15,988 bases of DNA from Nitrococcus sp. (lineage in GTDB: Bacteria > Pseudomonadota > Gammaproteobacteria > Nitrococcales > Nitrococcaceae), in the NCBI GenBank assembly GCA_030452365.1, contig JAKDMK010000012.1:1-15988 (forward strand). The letters are read 5' to 3'. Under the pieces are notes generated by a model. The model saw nothing but the letters and a program-made list of their open reading frames with translations, searched no databases and had not been told where the DNA came from. The position numbers and the translations under genes were made by a program. Each line of letters starts with the position of its first letter. Position 1 is the first letter of the stretch. This document shows, piece after piece, positions 1 to 9,140 of the stretch.

Positions 1-21
1 GCTATTGCGCGCTACGGGGGC

Positions 22-53
22 TGTAGGGTGGATAAGCGATAGCGCATCCACTG
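22..53. repeat. Short palindromic intergenic repeat downstream of lysS
   Basis: An inverted repeat pairs GTGGAT (28-33) with ATCCAC (46-51), with AAGCG and GCGC extending the stem around a short loop. It lies just past the lysS stop (72-74 on the minus strand), so the lysS transcript would end in this hairpin. No T-run follows, so a classical Rho-independent terminator is not supported. From memory, elements of the form GTAGGGTGGATAAGCG...GCATCCAC are scattered between genes in many gamma- and betaproteobacteria; that is recollection, not a search result. Confidence 0.6.
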
Positions 54-71
54 TATGCAACTGCTCTGGCG

Positions 72-1592
<1,521 letters not shown>

Positions 1593-1618
1593 CGGCGGGA
1601 CTCCAATTCAGGCGGGCG

Positions 1619-1670
1619 AGGGCCTGTTGGCACCCATCCGCGACGCCGTGGGTGGATGCCAACAGGCCCT
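1619..1670 (-). repeat. Intercistronic inverted repeat between prfB and lysS
   Basis: The arms AGGGCCTGTTGG (1619-1630) and CCAACAGGCCCT (1659-1670) are perfect 12-bp complements. The stem continues inward with an imperfect CACCCATCC / GGGTGGATG pairing and a small loop. The distal arm includes two bases of the prfB stop codon (1669-1671). No T-run follows toward lysS, so it is more likely a processing or stability hairpin, or a domesticated repeat, than a full terminator. The inner GGTGGATG resembles the core of the repeat at 22-53. Confidence 0.65.
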
Positions 1671-2767
1671 ACAGACCGGCCTTGAGGCTCGCTTCGATAA
1701 ACGCATCCAAGGCGCCATTGAGCACGGCTTGGGTCTGGCCGATCTCGATACCGGTTCTCAGATCCTTGATCCGGGACTGATCCAGGACATAAGAGCGGAT
1801 CTGGCTGCCCCAGCCGATATCGGCCTTTGTCTCCTCCAGCTGATCGGCCTTTTCGCGGCGTTTTTGCATTTCCAGCTCGTAGAGCTTGGCCCGCAACTGC
1901 TTCATGGCGGTGGCTTTGTTCTTGTGCTGAGAGCGATCGTTCTGGCACTGCGTGACAGTGCCGCTTGGCATATGGGTAATGCGCACCGCGGACTCCGTGC
2001 GGTTGACGTGCTGACCGCCGGCGCCGCTCGCGCGATAGACATCGATGCGCAGGTCGGCAGGATTGATCTCCACAGCCACGTCGTCATCGAGCTCCGGCGA
2101 GGCAAAGACCGCCGCGAAGGAAGTGTGGCGTCGGTTGCCCGAATCGAACGGGGATTTGCGCACCAGCCGATGCACTCCCGTCTCGGTGCGTAGCCAACCG
2201 AATGCATAATCGCCCTCGATGCGCAGGGTTGCGCTTTTAATTCCGGCGACTTCTCCTTCGGAGAGTTCGATGATCTCGGTCTTGAAGCCCTTATGCTCAG
2301 CCCAGCGCAGGTACATGCGCAGCAACATGTTGGCCCAGTCCTGAGCCTCGGTGCCGCCGGAGCCAGCCTGAACGTCGAGGAAGGCGTTTTTGTCGTCCAT
2401 CTCGCCGCAGAACATGCGGCGAAACTCGAGCGCCTCGATTTCTCTCTGGTAGCCGCCAACTTCCGCTTCGAGCTCGGCCAAAGTCGCCGCGTCATTTTCC
2501 GCGCGCACGAGCGCCAGCAGCTCGGCGGCTTCGGCGAGCCCGCCAGTCAACTGCTGCAGGCTTGATAGCAGCGTTTGCAGACGTACCCGCTCGCGATTGA
2601 GCTCGTGAGCCCGCTCGGGATTGTTCCAGATGTCTGGATTTTCCAGCTCACGGCAGACCTCTTCCAGACGTTCCTGGCGCTCGTCGTAGTCAAAGATACC
2701 CCCTCAGGGACTCGACGCGACCCTGGAGATCGTTGAGAGTTGCGATCAGTCCGCTGACCTCGACCAT
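1669..2767 (-). CDS. prfB: Peptide chain release factor 2, made by +1 programmed frameshift
   Basis: RF2 recognises UGA and UAA stop codons and triggers peptide release on the ribosome. The zero-frame ORF starts at the ATG at 2767 (AAGG six bases upstream), encodes 25 codons ([20 protein letters not shown]...) and meets an in-frame UGA at 2692-2690. Skipping one base joins it to the main frame, giving 365 aa, the same length as E. coli RF2. The main frame has the SPF stop-recognition motif ([11 protein letters not shown]) and the GGQ hydrolysis motif at about residues 250-252 ([12 protein letters not shown]), with Ala at the position that is Thr246 in E. coli K-12. A plain ORF call starting at 2550 would miss the first 70 or so residues. 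It is upstream of lysS. Confidence 0.97.
2690..2704 (-). promoter_or_regulatory. prfB autoregulatory +1 frameshift site
   Basis: Read on the minus strand the site is AGG GGG TAT CTT TGA C: an internal Shine-Dalgarno-like AGGGGG, the slippery CTT codon (2695-2693) and the UGA (2692-2690) followed by C, a weak termination context. This matches the E. coli prfB site as I know it. When RF2 is scarce the ribosome pauses at UGA, slips +1 onto UUU and makes full-length RF2; when RF2 is abundant it terminates. Confidence 0.97.
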
Positions 2768-2803
2768 GGCAAACCTTGCTTCCTACGCTGTGCTGAAGCG
2801 AGC

Positions 2804-2812
2804 ATGATAGCA
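2804..2812 (-). promoter_or_regulatory. Possible extended -10 promoter for prfB-lysS
   Basis: The minus strand reads TGCTATCAT, an extended -10 (TGn plus TATCAT), about 37 bases upstream of the prfB ATG. No convincing -35 hexamer is visible at 16-18 bases, which is tolerated by extended -10 promoters. The position fits a short leader of roughly 30 bases. Confidence 0.4.
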
Positions 2813-2843
2813 GCTCGCGGTGGCAGAATGCGCGTGAAAACAC

Positions 2844-2957
2844 TCAGACGAAGCGCTTATTCATTAGATCGGCCACGCGGGGCCGGACGGCTCGTCCGGC
2901 GGCGAAAACACGGCCGTACAGGCGCGCGGCGTCGGCATCGAAGGGGAGTGTAGAATA
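2844..2957 (-). pseudogene. VapC/FitB-like PIN toxin fragment
   Basis: On the minus strand an open stretch of 37 codons ends at TGA (2844-2846) and reads LPFDADAARLYGRVFAAGR then PRVADLMNKRFV. The pattern 'LPFDxxAAxxYGRVxAA...GRxxRxRxADLx' is typical of the middle of VapC/FitB PIN-domain toxins, just before the conserved acidic residue of the ADL(I) helix. The N-terminal catalytic Asp and the C-terminal third are absent, and about three residues are missing after FAA. No start codon or antitoxin is found nearby. It is most likely a remnant. The recognition is from memory of the family and rests on about 30 residues. Confidence 0.55.
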
Positions 2958-3050
2958 TCCGGGCGCTGCTGGTTTTTCTCAGTGAAGCGGCATCGTCCAA
3001 TCTGCGCTTGTAGGGGACGCCTACGTCAGGCTGCTACTCTGGAGATTATT

Positions 3051-3257
3051 GTGAAGTTCACTGTGACTATTGATAGAGATGAAGATGGTGTCTGGGTTGT
3101 TGAATGTCCTGGGATTCCAGGCTGTGTTAGCCAGGGTAGCACGAAAGAACAAGCGCTGGAGAACATTAAGAAAGCGATTCAATTATGCTTAGAAGTACGT
3201 GCGGAACGGGGTTTGCCCTTGACTGTTGAGACCCGGCAAGTCGAGGTGTTGGCGTAA
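3051..3257 (+). CDS. hicB: HicB-like antitoxin, short form
   Basis: 68 aa, partial-RNase-H-fold HicB domain: KFTVTIDRDEDGVWVVECP, then GIPGCVSQGSTKEQALENIK, then a helix rich in charged residues. HicB binds and neutralises HicA mRNA-interferase and usually represses its own operon. This short form lacks a C-terminal DNA-binding extension. The GTG at 3051 is chosen because GGAG sits six bases upstream and the family consensus begins here; extending to the ATG at 2982 adds unrelated residues. Its stop TAA overlaps the ATG of the following hicA reading frame (TAATG). Base composition is visibly more AT-rich than the neighbouring hrpA, which suggests acquisition. HicB preceding HicA is a common arrangement. 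Confidence 0.88.
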   Translation: MKFTVTIDRDEDGVWVVECPGIPGCVSQGSTKEQALENIKKAIQLCLEVRAERGLPLTVETRQVEVLA

Positions 3258-3487
3258 TGCCCCATCTCCCTCGTTTGAGCGGGGGAAAAGCTATCTAGGT
3301 GTTTGAAAGGTTTGGATGGGAAGTGGTGCGACGCCGTAGTAGTCATATCATCATGGTAAAAGAAGGGTATGTAGCAACGCTTTCCATTCCCGAGCACAAG
3401 GAGGTTGCCCAAGGGACGCTGAGAAGTCTTATCCGTTCAGCTGGGCGTACTGTCGCGGAGTTTACCAAGGTGTCAAAAGAGGTTTGA
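3257..3487 (+). pseudogene. hicA: HicA-like mRNA interferase with in-frame amber codon
   Basis: HicA is a dsRBD-fold toxin that cleaves mRNA. The expected start is the ATG at 3257, overlapping the hicB stop, and reads MPHLPRLSGGKAI, the normal HicA N-terminus. Codon 14 is TAG (3296-3298), and the same frame then continues immediately with a GTG (3299) into VFERFGWEVVRRRSSHIIMV...EHKEVAQGTLRSLIRSAGRTV. The catalytic His region (SSHIIM) and the GTLRSLIRSAG helix are intact. Without the TAG it would be a 76-residue HicA of normal length. A GTG-initiated product of 62 aa would lack the first beta/helix segment; GGGGG lies 13 bases before that GTG, so reinitiation is possible but weak. Most likely it is an inactivated toxin; suppression or a sequencing error are alternatives. 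Confidence 0.85.
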
Positions 3488-3559
3488 CAGCCCAATTGGG
3501 TAACCGCGAATAATGAACGATACCCCTGAGGGCGCGCGATGGCGCCGACCAGCCAACCC

Positions 3560-6500
3560 TCATCGTACTTGCTGCCACACTTCTTGCAACCGCCGCTCTG
3601 AGACTTTCTCGCGCGTGCCGAGCTCCTGGGCGAACAACGACACTCTATATTCCTCCAGCAGCCAGCGATAGCGATCGAGCTGCGGGTCGTGGAGGCCCTT
3701 GCGCGCATGCTGCTCGCTGCGGCGCCGATATTGCTCCCAAAGCGGATGGATCGCCTGCAGGCCGCGCCGGTCTTTCAGCGGATCGCGCTGCAGCTGCTCC
3801 AGGCGGCGCGCCAGTGCCCGCAGATAGCGCGGCAGCTCGCCCATCCATTGGGCCGGAGTCTCGCGCACAAAGCCCGCATAGATCATGGCATCGAGCTGTT
3901 CGCGCATATCGCGACAGGATTCCAGCTGCGCCGGCGATACCTGCGCTGTGAGCCGGCGGCGCAGATCCTGGTAACACTGCAAAACCTGGAGCAAGCTCTG
4001 GGCGAGCTCGGTTGCAGTTGGAATCAGCTCTTCCCGGCCCGCTTGCAGCCGCGCCTCAAAAGCCTCCCGCGTGCGTGGCAAGGCTTGCTCCGGCATGAAC
4101 ACGCGCTGGTAGACAGCCGCGAGGAGGTCTTGTTTTAGCGCATCACAGGATCCGAGCACGCTGTAGAGCAAGCACAGCCGATCGATCCCGGGTAGCTTAC
4201 GGCGCAGATACTTGGTCTGATCGGGAAGATGCAGCATGAATAGCCTGCGTATACCGGTGAGGCTCGCGTGTGCGGCCTGCTCGGGTGAGTCCAGCAAGCG
4301 CAAGGCCACACTCTCGCCCTCATCGACCACCGCCGGATAGCCGCGCAGATTTACGCCGGCCTCATTGAGTTCCACGTGCTCGCGCAGCTCGTCGAAATCC
4401 CAGCGCCGCAGCCCCCGCCGCTCCCAACCGCTTCGATCGCCGCCGAACTGTTCGCGGGCGCGCGCGCCGAGGCCGCGCTGCAGGTCACCGAGGTCGCGCC
4501 CCTCGCGAATCGCCTGTCCCTGCGAATCCACCACGCAGAAGTTCATGCGCAGGTGCAACGCCAGCTCAATGCCATCCCAGGCATCAGAGGGGATGGTTAC
4601 ACCGGTCATGCGCTGGAGCTCGGCGCGAACGACATCGCAAAGCGAGCCCCTGCGCGGGGGAACGGCATCCAGAATCGCCGCCGCGAACTCCGGTGCCGGG
4701 ACGAAGTTGCGCCGCAGGCGCTTGGGCAGCGCTCGGATCAGCGCCACGAGTTTCTCCCGCAAGAGCCCAGGGACCAGCCACTCGAAAGGCTCCGGGTCAA
4801 GCTGATTGAGGGCCGCGAGCGGAACAACCACGCTGACTCCATCCGCCGCATGGCCGGGATCGAAGTGGTAGCGCAAGGGCAGGCGCATGCAATGGACGCT
4901 CAGATGTTCAGGATAGTCATCCTGGGTGACTTCGACCGCCTCGTGCTCCATGAGCATCTGTTGTGACATAAGCAGCGCCCGATCGTGCTCAGGCTGGCGG
5001 ACCCAGCGCTCGAAGCTCGCGGCATCCATCAATTCCGCTGGCAGGCGCTCGTCGTAGAAGGCCGCCAAGGCGGTTACATCCACAAGCACATCGCGGCGGC
5101 GTGATTTTGCCTCCAGCGCTTCGATCTCGGCGATGACCTGTTGATTGTGCGCGAGGAAGCGCCCCCGCGTGCGTATGCGGCCATTGACCAGACCTTCGCG
5201 GATAAACAGCGCCCGGGCTGCAGCCGGATCCACGCGCGCGTAGTCGACCTTGCGCCGCGCCGCCAAGGGCAGACCGTACAGAGTCACGCTCTCGTAGCCC
5301 GCCGCGCGGCCCCGTTTTTCCTCCCAGAAGGGCTCAAAATAGCACCGCTGCACGAGGTGCACGGCGAGCGACTCCACCCACTCCGGCCGAATCTCGCCCG
5401 CCGTGCGTGCGAACACCCGGCTGGTTTGCACCAGCTCCGCGGCCATGATCCATTTCGGTCGGCGTTTGGCGATGCCGGAGCCGGGAAAGATCAGCAGCTT
5501 CACGTCGCGCGCCCCGCTGTAGCTCTGATCATCGGCACGCAGTGCAATGTTGCCGAGCAGCCCGGTAAGGAGCGCGCGGTGCACGGCGGCATAGTCGGCC
5601 TCCTGCTCATTCTCGCGCCAGCCCATGCCTTTGACGAGCGCGCGCAACTGGCGATGGATGTCCCGCCACTCACGCAGGCGCACGAAAGACAGGAAATGCT
5701 CGCTGCACCACTGGCGCAGCTTGCGCTGGGAAAGGTGGTGCGAGTGCTCCTGAACATCGCGCCAGAGCTTGACCAGGGTGAGGAAATCGGAACGCGGATC
5801 GCGCCAGCGCTCCTGAGCCGCATCGGCGGCCTGCGGCGCATCCATGGGGCGTTGCCGCGGATCCTGGATGCTCAAGGCCGCGGCGATCACCAACACCTCA
5901 GCGAGTGAGCGCTCCGCCTCTCCTGCCACCAGCATGCGTGCGATCCGCGGGTCGACCGGCAGTTTGGCAAGACGCTGACCCATTGCGGTCAGGGTGTTGT
6001 CCGCGTCCACGGCGCTCAACTCATAGAGCAGTTTGAGACCATCTCGGATCGCGCGGGCATCCGGCGGATCGATGAAGTCGAAATGCTCGATTGCCCCCAG
6101 CTTCAGGTACTTCATCTGCAGAATGACCGAGGCCAGATTGGTGCGCAGAATCTCCGGCTCGGTGAACTCCGCGCGCGCCTGGTGGTCCGCCTCGGCATAA
6201 AGCCGTATGCACACGCCAGGGGCCTCGCGCCCGCAGCGGCCCGCGCGCTGATCGGCGCTAGCCCGAGCGATCGACTCGATCGGCAGCCGCTGCACCTTGG
6301 TGCGGAAGCTGTAGCGGCTGATTCGGGCGAGGCCGCTGTCCACCACATGGCGGATGCCCGGTACGGTCAGCGAGGTCTCCGCGACATTGGTTGCGAGCAC
6401 GATCCGCCGCCGCGCATGGGGCGCGAACACCCGTTGCTGCTCGGCGGCCGATAGCCGCCCAAAGAGCGGCAGGATCTCGGTGCCGGGTGGGTGATGCTTG

Positions 6501-7444
6501 CGCAGGCTCTCTGCTGTCTCGCGAATGTCCCGTTCGCCAGGAAGAAACACCAGGATATCCCCCGGCGCCTCTCGGGCAAGCTCGTCGAGCGCCGCAAGGA
6601 TGGCCTCCGAGAGGCTGCGGTCGCGCTCGTCTTCGTCCTCGCTTACCAACGGCCGGTAGCGGATCTCGACCGGATAACGGCGGCCGGCGACCTGAATGAT
6701 CGGGGCGTCGTTGAAGTAACGCGAGAAGCGTTGCGGGTCTATGGTCGCCGAGGTGATGATGACCTTCAGCTCAGGACGCCGTGGCAACAACTGCTTCAGA
6801 TAGCCGAGCAGAAAGTCGATATTGAGGCTGCGCTCGTGCGCCTCATCGATGATGATGGTGTCGTAGTGGGCCAGCTCCGGATCGCCTTGGGTCTCGGCGA
6901 GCAGCATGCCGTCGGTGACGAGCTTGATGCGGGTGCCGGAGCGCACCCGATCACTAAAGCGTACCTTGTAACCGACGCCGGCGCCGACCTCGGTGTTCAG
7001 CTCCTCGGCAATCCGAGCCGCCAGGCTGCGCGCCGCGATCCGCCGCGGCTGGGTATGAGCAATCATGCCCTCGATCCCCAAACCCAGTGCAAGCGCTAAT
7101 TGCGGGAGCTGAGTGCTCTTCCCCGATCCCGTATCGCCGCAGACTACGATGACCTGGTGCTCGCCAAGGGCACGCCCAATCTCCGCGCGCTGTTCCAGGA
7201 TGGGCAGGGCGGCGCTGAAATCCGGGTCGAGCGCCTGGGATTGGCGCTGCTCATAGCGGTGCCGCACATCGGCCAGGTCTTGCTCGAGCCGACCCAACCC
7301 GCGCCCGAACGACCGGCCTTGACGCTCGCGGCGTTCCAGACCGCGAATGCGCCGGCGGAAGGTAGGAATCCAGGCAGGGGGGATGCGGGCAAACTGGCTC
7401 TCGATCTCCTGGAAAGGAGACGTATTTTTCGGTGCGCAAGCCAT
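3560..7444 (-). CDS. hrpA: ATP-dependent RNA helicase HrpA (DEAH box)
   Basis: 1294 aa, close to the roughly 1300 aa of E. coli HrpA. This family of DEAH/RHA helicases unwinds RNA and in E. coli is linked to mRNA processing and to rescue of collided ribosomes. Visible motifs: Walker A GDTGSGKST (103-111), QPRRIAARS (132-140), DEAH (200-203), SAT (232-234), ATNVAETSLTVPG (351-363) and motif VI QRAGRCGR (399-406). The long C-terminal part (about 600-1294) matches the DUF3418 region typical of HrpA rather than the shorter HrpB. The ATG at 7444 lies 17 bases after the stop of the upstream phosphoesterase gene, so the two are probably one transcript. It converges with hicBA. No frame defect is visible. 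Confidence 0.96.
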   Translation of the reverse strand: MACAPKNTSPFQEIESQFARIPPAWIPTFRRRIRGLERRERQGRSFGRGLGRLEQDLADVRHRYEQRQSQALDPDFSAALPILEQRAEIGRALGEHQVIVVCGDTGSGKSTQLPQLALALGLGIEGMIAHTQPRRIAARSLAARIAEELNTEVGAGVGYKVRFSDRVRSGTRIKLVTDGMLLAETQGDPELAHYDTIIIDEAHERSLNIDFLLGYLKQLLPRRPELKVIITSATIDPQRFSRYFNDAPIIQVAGRRYPVEIRYRPLVSEDEDERDRSLSEAILAALDELAREAPGDILVFLPGERDIRETAESLRKHHPPGTEILPLFGRLSAAEQQRVFAPHARRRIVLATNVAETSLTVPGIRHVVDSGLARISRYSFRTKVQRLPIESIARASADQRAGRCGREAPGVCIRLYAEADHQARAEFTEPEILRTNLASVILQMKYLKLGAIEHFDFIDPPDARAIRDGLKLLYELSAVDADNTLTAMGQRLAKLPVDPRIARMLVAGEAERSLAEVLVIAAALSIQDPRQRPMDAPQAADAAQERWRDPRSDFLTLVKLWRDVQEHSHHLSQRKLRQWCSEHFLSFVRLREWRDIHRQLRALVKGMGWRENEQEADYAAVHRALLTGLLGNIALRADDQSYSGARDVKLLIFPGSGIAKRRPKWIMAAELVQTSRVFARTAGEIRPEWVESLAVHLVQRCYFEPFWEEKRGRAAGYESVTLYGLPLAARRKVDYARVDPAAARALFIREGLVNGRIRTRGRFLAHNQQVIAEIEALEAKSRRRDVLVDVTALAAFYDERLPAELMDAASFERWVRQPEHDRALLMSQQMLMEHEAVEVTQDDYPEHLSVHCMRLPLRYHFDPGHAADGVSVVVPLAALNQLDPEPFEWLVPGLLREKLVALIRALPKRLRRNFVPAPEFAAAILDAVPPRRGSLCDVVRAELQRMTGVTIPSDAWDGIELALHLRMNFCVVDSQGQAIREGRDLGDLQRGLGARAREQFGGDRSGWERRGLRRWDFDELREHVELNEAGVNLRGYPAVVDEGESVALRLLDSPEQAAHASLTGIRRLFMLHLPDQTKYLRRKLPGIDRLCLLYSVLGSCDALKQDLLAAVYQRVFMPEQALPRTREAFEARLQAGREELIPTATELAQSLLQVLQCYQDLRRRLTAQVSPAQLESCRDMREQLDAMIYAGFVRETPAQWMGELPRYLRALARRLEQLQRDPLKDRRGLQAIHPLWEQYRRRSEQHARKGLHDPQLDRYRWLLEEYRVSLFAQELGTREKVSERRLQEVWQQVR

Positions 7445-7461
7445 GCGGTCGGGTGAATCCG

Positions 7462-8037
7462 TCAGTTTCTCTCCCTTTGTGAATGTGCATTATTGGCGAG
7501 GCGGCGGGGAACGCCGCGAATCGACGGGTACTTGCGCGGCTCAAGGCGCAGCGTCTCAACTTGCCACACGCTCGGACCGCACTCGATGAACAAGCAGGAC
7601 GGCCCCCCATAGGTGCGGGTACGCCCGGCCGCCCCCGGGTTTAGAATCCACGGCTGCTCCTCGAAATCGGTAAGCAGCCGGTGACTGTGACCATAAACCA
7701 CGGCACGGGCATGGGCAAAGCGCCGCCGATAGCGCCGGTGCCGCTCCTGCAAGCTTTGGGGATCATCGCCGTGCACGACGATAAGCAGCCCGCCCGGCAG
7801 CTCGACGCTCGCCTCCTGGGGCAGCGTTGCCAGCATCTGGTGCTCGGCCACCGGCCATTTCTCCGCAGTGTCGTTGTTGCCGCGGATCGCGACGACTTGT
7901 TCCCGGGGCTGCATCGAGAGCAGCACATCGGCGCCGCCGATATCGCCGGCATGAATCGCGACATCACAATGACTCACCCGATCCCGAATCCGGGGATCGA
8001 GGAATCCGTGGGTATCAGCAAGGATGGCAACTCGCAT
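7462..8037 (-). CDS. Calcineurin-like metallophosphoesterase, YfcE/MJ0936 type
   Basis: 191 aa cytoplasmic phosphoesterase. Metal-ligand motifs of the YfcE-type family are all present: D8-x-H10 (LADTHG), GD31-32 (HAGDIGG), GNND (53-56), H89 (VVHGD) and GHSH (116-119), followed by the usual NPGA (133-136). The family hydrolyses phosphodiesters in vitro; the physiological substrate is unknown. It is immediately upstream of hrpA on the same strand with a 17-base gap. The ATG at 8037 is fixed by the family N-terminus (MRVAILADTH), although no strong Shine-Dalgarno is visible. It is divergent from the phd-PIN module starting at 8251. Confidence 0.92.
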   Translation of the reverse strand: MRVAILADTHGFLDPRIRDRVSHCDVAIHAGDIGGADVLLSMQPREQVVAIRGNNDTAEKWPVAEHQMLATLPQEASVELPGGLLIVVHGDDPQSLQERHRRYRRRFAHARAVVYGHSHRLLTDFEEQPWILNPGAAGRTRTYGGPSCLFIECGPSVWQVETLRLEPRKYPSIRGVPRRLANNAHSQRERN

Positions 8038-8179
8038 GGAGAGGTCCGACGGCGTGATCAGCTAGCTGGAAAAGTAAATGAACATCGTATCATTCGACTC
8101 CCAAGCCGAACCAAAAGCGCCGATAAGTTAAGCGTTTTTTCGGGCTTGTGCAAGGCTCTACTCGTTGCTAAGGCCGCCC

Positions 8180-8208
8180 TTGCTAGGCTTGGTCAGGCAC
8201 GGCATAAT
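8180..8208 (+). promoter_or_regulatory. Probable sigma70 promoter of the first phd-PIN module
   Basis: TTGCTA (8180-8185) and CATAAT (8203-8208) are separated by 17 bases and lie about 43 bases upstream of the antitoxin ATG at 8251. The match to consensus is fair at both boxes. No clear palindromic operator was found overlapping it. Confidence 0.45.
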
Positions 8209-8250
8209 GGGCATATCGACCATACTGGTTATTCTTCTCGGTGACAGGCC

Positions 8251-8523
8251 ATGATCAGCGAAACCAACGCCGTCGCGTTCCGGCAAAACCTGGGCGAAAT
8301 GCTCAACCAGGTGCAGTACCGGCACGACAGCATCCTCATCAACAAGGACGGCAAGCCTGTGGCGGCCTTGGTCGATGTCCGCCTGTTCAAACGCATCAAG
8401 CGCATGCAGGCCCGCTTCGACGCCCTTTGCCAGCGCATTGAGGCCGGATACGCGCAGGTGCCCGAGGCCGATGGTTTGGCCGAGATCGACGCCGCCGTGG
8501 CTGAGATCCGCGCCGGGCGCTGA
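8251..8523 (+). CDS. Phd/YefM-family antitoxin (module 1)
   Basis: 90 aa. The N-terminal part (MISETNAVAFRQNLGEMLNQ, then HDSILINKDGKPVAALVDV) has the Phd/YefM fold signature: an N-terminal helix for toxin-operator work, then the 'x-I-x-K-D/R-G-K-P-V-A-A-L-V' strand pair. The C-terminal 40 residues are helical and charged, the toxin-binding part. Such antitoxins bind a PIN or RelE-type toxin and repress their operon. GGTGA is about six bases upstream of the ATG. The PIN toxin frame begins three bases after its stop. The antitoxin looks intact although its toxin does not. Confidence 0.87.
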   Translation: MISETNAVAFRQNLGEMLNQVQYRHDSILINKDGKPVAALVDVRLFKRIKRMQARFDALCQRIEAGYAQVPEADGLAEIDAAVAEIRAGR

Positions 8524-8526
8524 CCC

Positions 8527-8950
8527 GTGCCTGCCCTGGGCGCGGTGCTAGACACCAATGTCCTGCTCTCCGGCATCGCCTCCCCGTGCAGCGTGCCCGG
8601 CAAACTCCTCGCGGCATGGGGCGCTGGATATGGTGCTTTCCACCTACATTCTCGATGAACTGCGGCGTGTGCTGCCCAGCCTGGCGCACCGGCATGGGCT
8701 CGGCCCCAACGACATCGACGACCTGATCGATGCGCTGTCGATCCAGGCCGATCTTGTCGAGCCCGAGTCCGTCGCCGAACCTGGCTTGACCGATGCAGCC
8801 GATCAACCCGTGCTGGGCACCCTAATCAGCGCCCTGCGCAACGGCCAGGCGCAGACGCTCGTCACCGGCGACAAGGCCCTGCTGGCCCTGCGCGACCGCT
8901 ATCCCATCCGCACCCCGGCAGAATTCTGGGCAGTGCACGGTGGACTCTGA
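8527..8950 (+). pseudogene. PIN-domain toxin, frameshifted (module 1)
   Basis: A GTG at 8527, three bases after the antitoxin stop, opens a frame reading VLDTNVLLSGIASP then GKLLAAWGAG: the conserved N-terminal Asp and strand of a PIN_3-type ribonuclease. That frame stops at TGA 8656-8658. The +1 frame continues the domain as DMVLSTYILDELRRVLPSLA, then DQPVLGTLISALR and TLVTGDKALLAL, ending at 8950. Joining them gives one PIN protein with all acidic motifs. The switch lies at about 8618-8629, where family members carry roughly five residues between AAW and the D-x-V-L-S strand; here seven bases remain, consistent with an 8-base deletion. An ORF starting at 8558 in the second frame is not a complete PIN domain. 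Inactive toxin or sequencing error are the options. Confidence 0.8.
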
Positions 8951-8957
8951 ACGCTCC

Positions 8958-9056
8958 GTAGGTTGGAGTGAGCTCGAGAACCCCAACGTCCGCCCCGACC
9001 TTTGCCCCAACGTGGCTACCGCAGATGTTGGGGTTCCTCCGTCACCCCAAACTTAC
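8958..9056. repeat. Double-hairpin repeat, copy A
   Basis: A 99-bp element eight bases after the PIN stop. The left arm begins GTAGGTTGGAGTGAG and ends GAACCCCAAC; the right arm begins GTTGGGGTTCC and ends CACCCCAAACTTAC. The arms are inverted copies of each other, and each arm is itself a small hairpin (GTTGGAGT with ACCCCAAC; GTTGGGGT with ACCCCAA), like a pair of REP units. It is near-identical to the element at 11537-11632, including the interior GGCTACCGCA. No transposase is nearby. Confidence 0.85.
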
Positions 9057-9140
9057 GTGGGCTATTGTAAGAGCTTCTTTGTAACACCCGCATGGAAAAA
9101 CATCCAAATACGTCTTTCAGCAACTCACGGAAAAATTTGA

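Noticed and set aside
8940..9140. 66-codon ORF after the first PIN gene
   Set aside because: It consists largely of repeat copy A and has no protein similarity; the same applies to the ORF at 11545-11772 over copy B.
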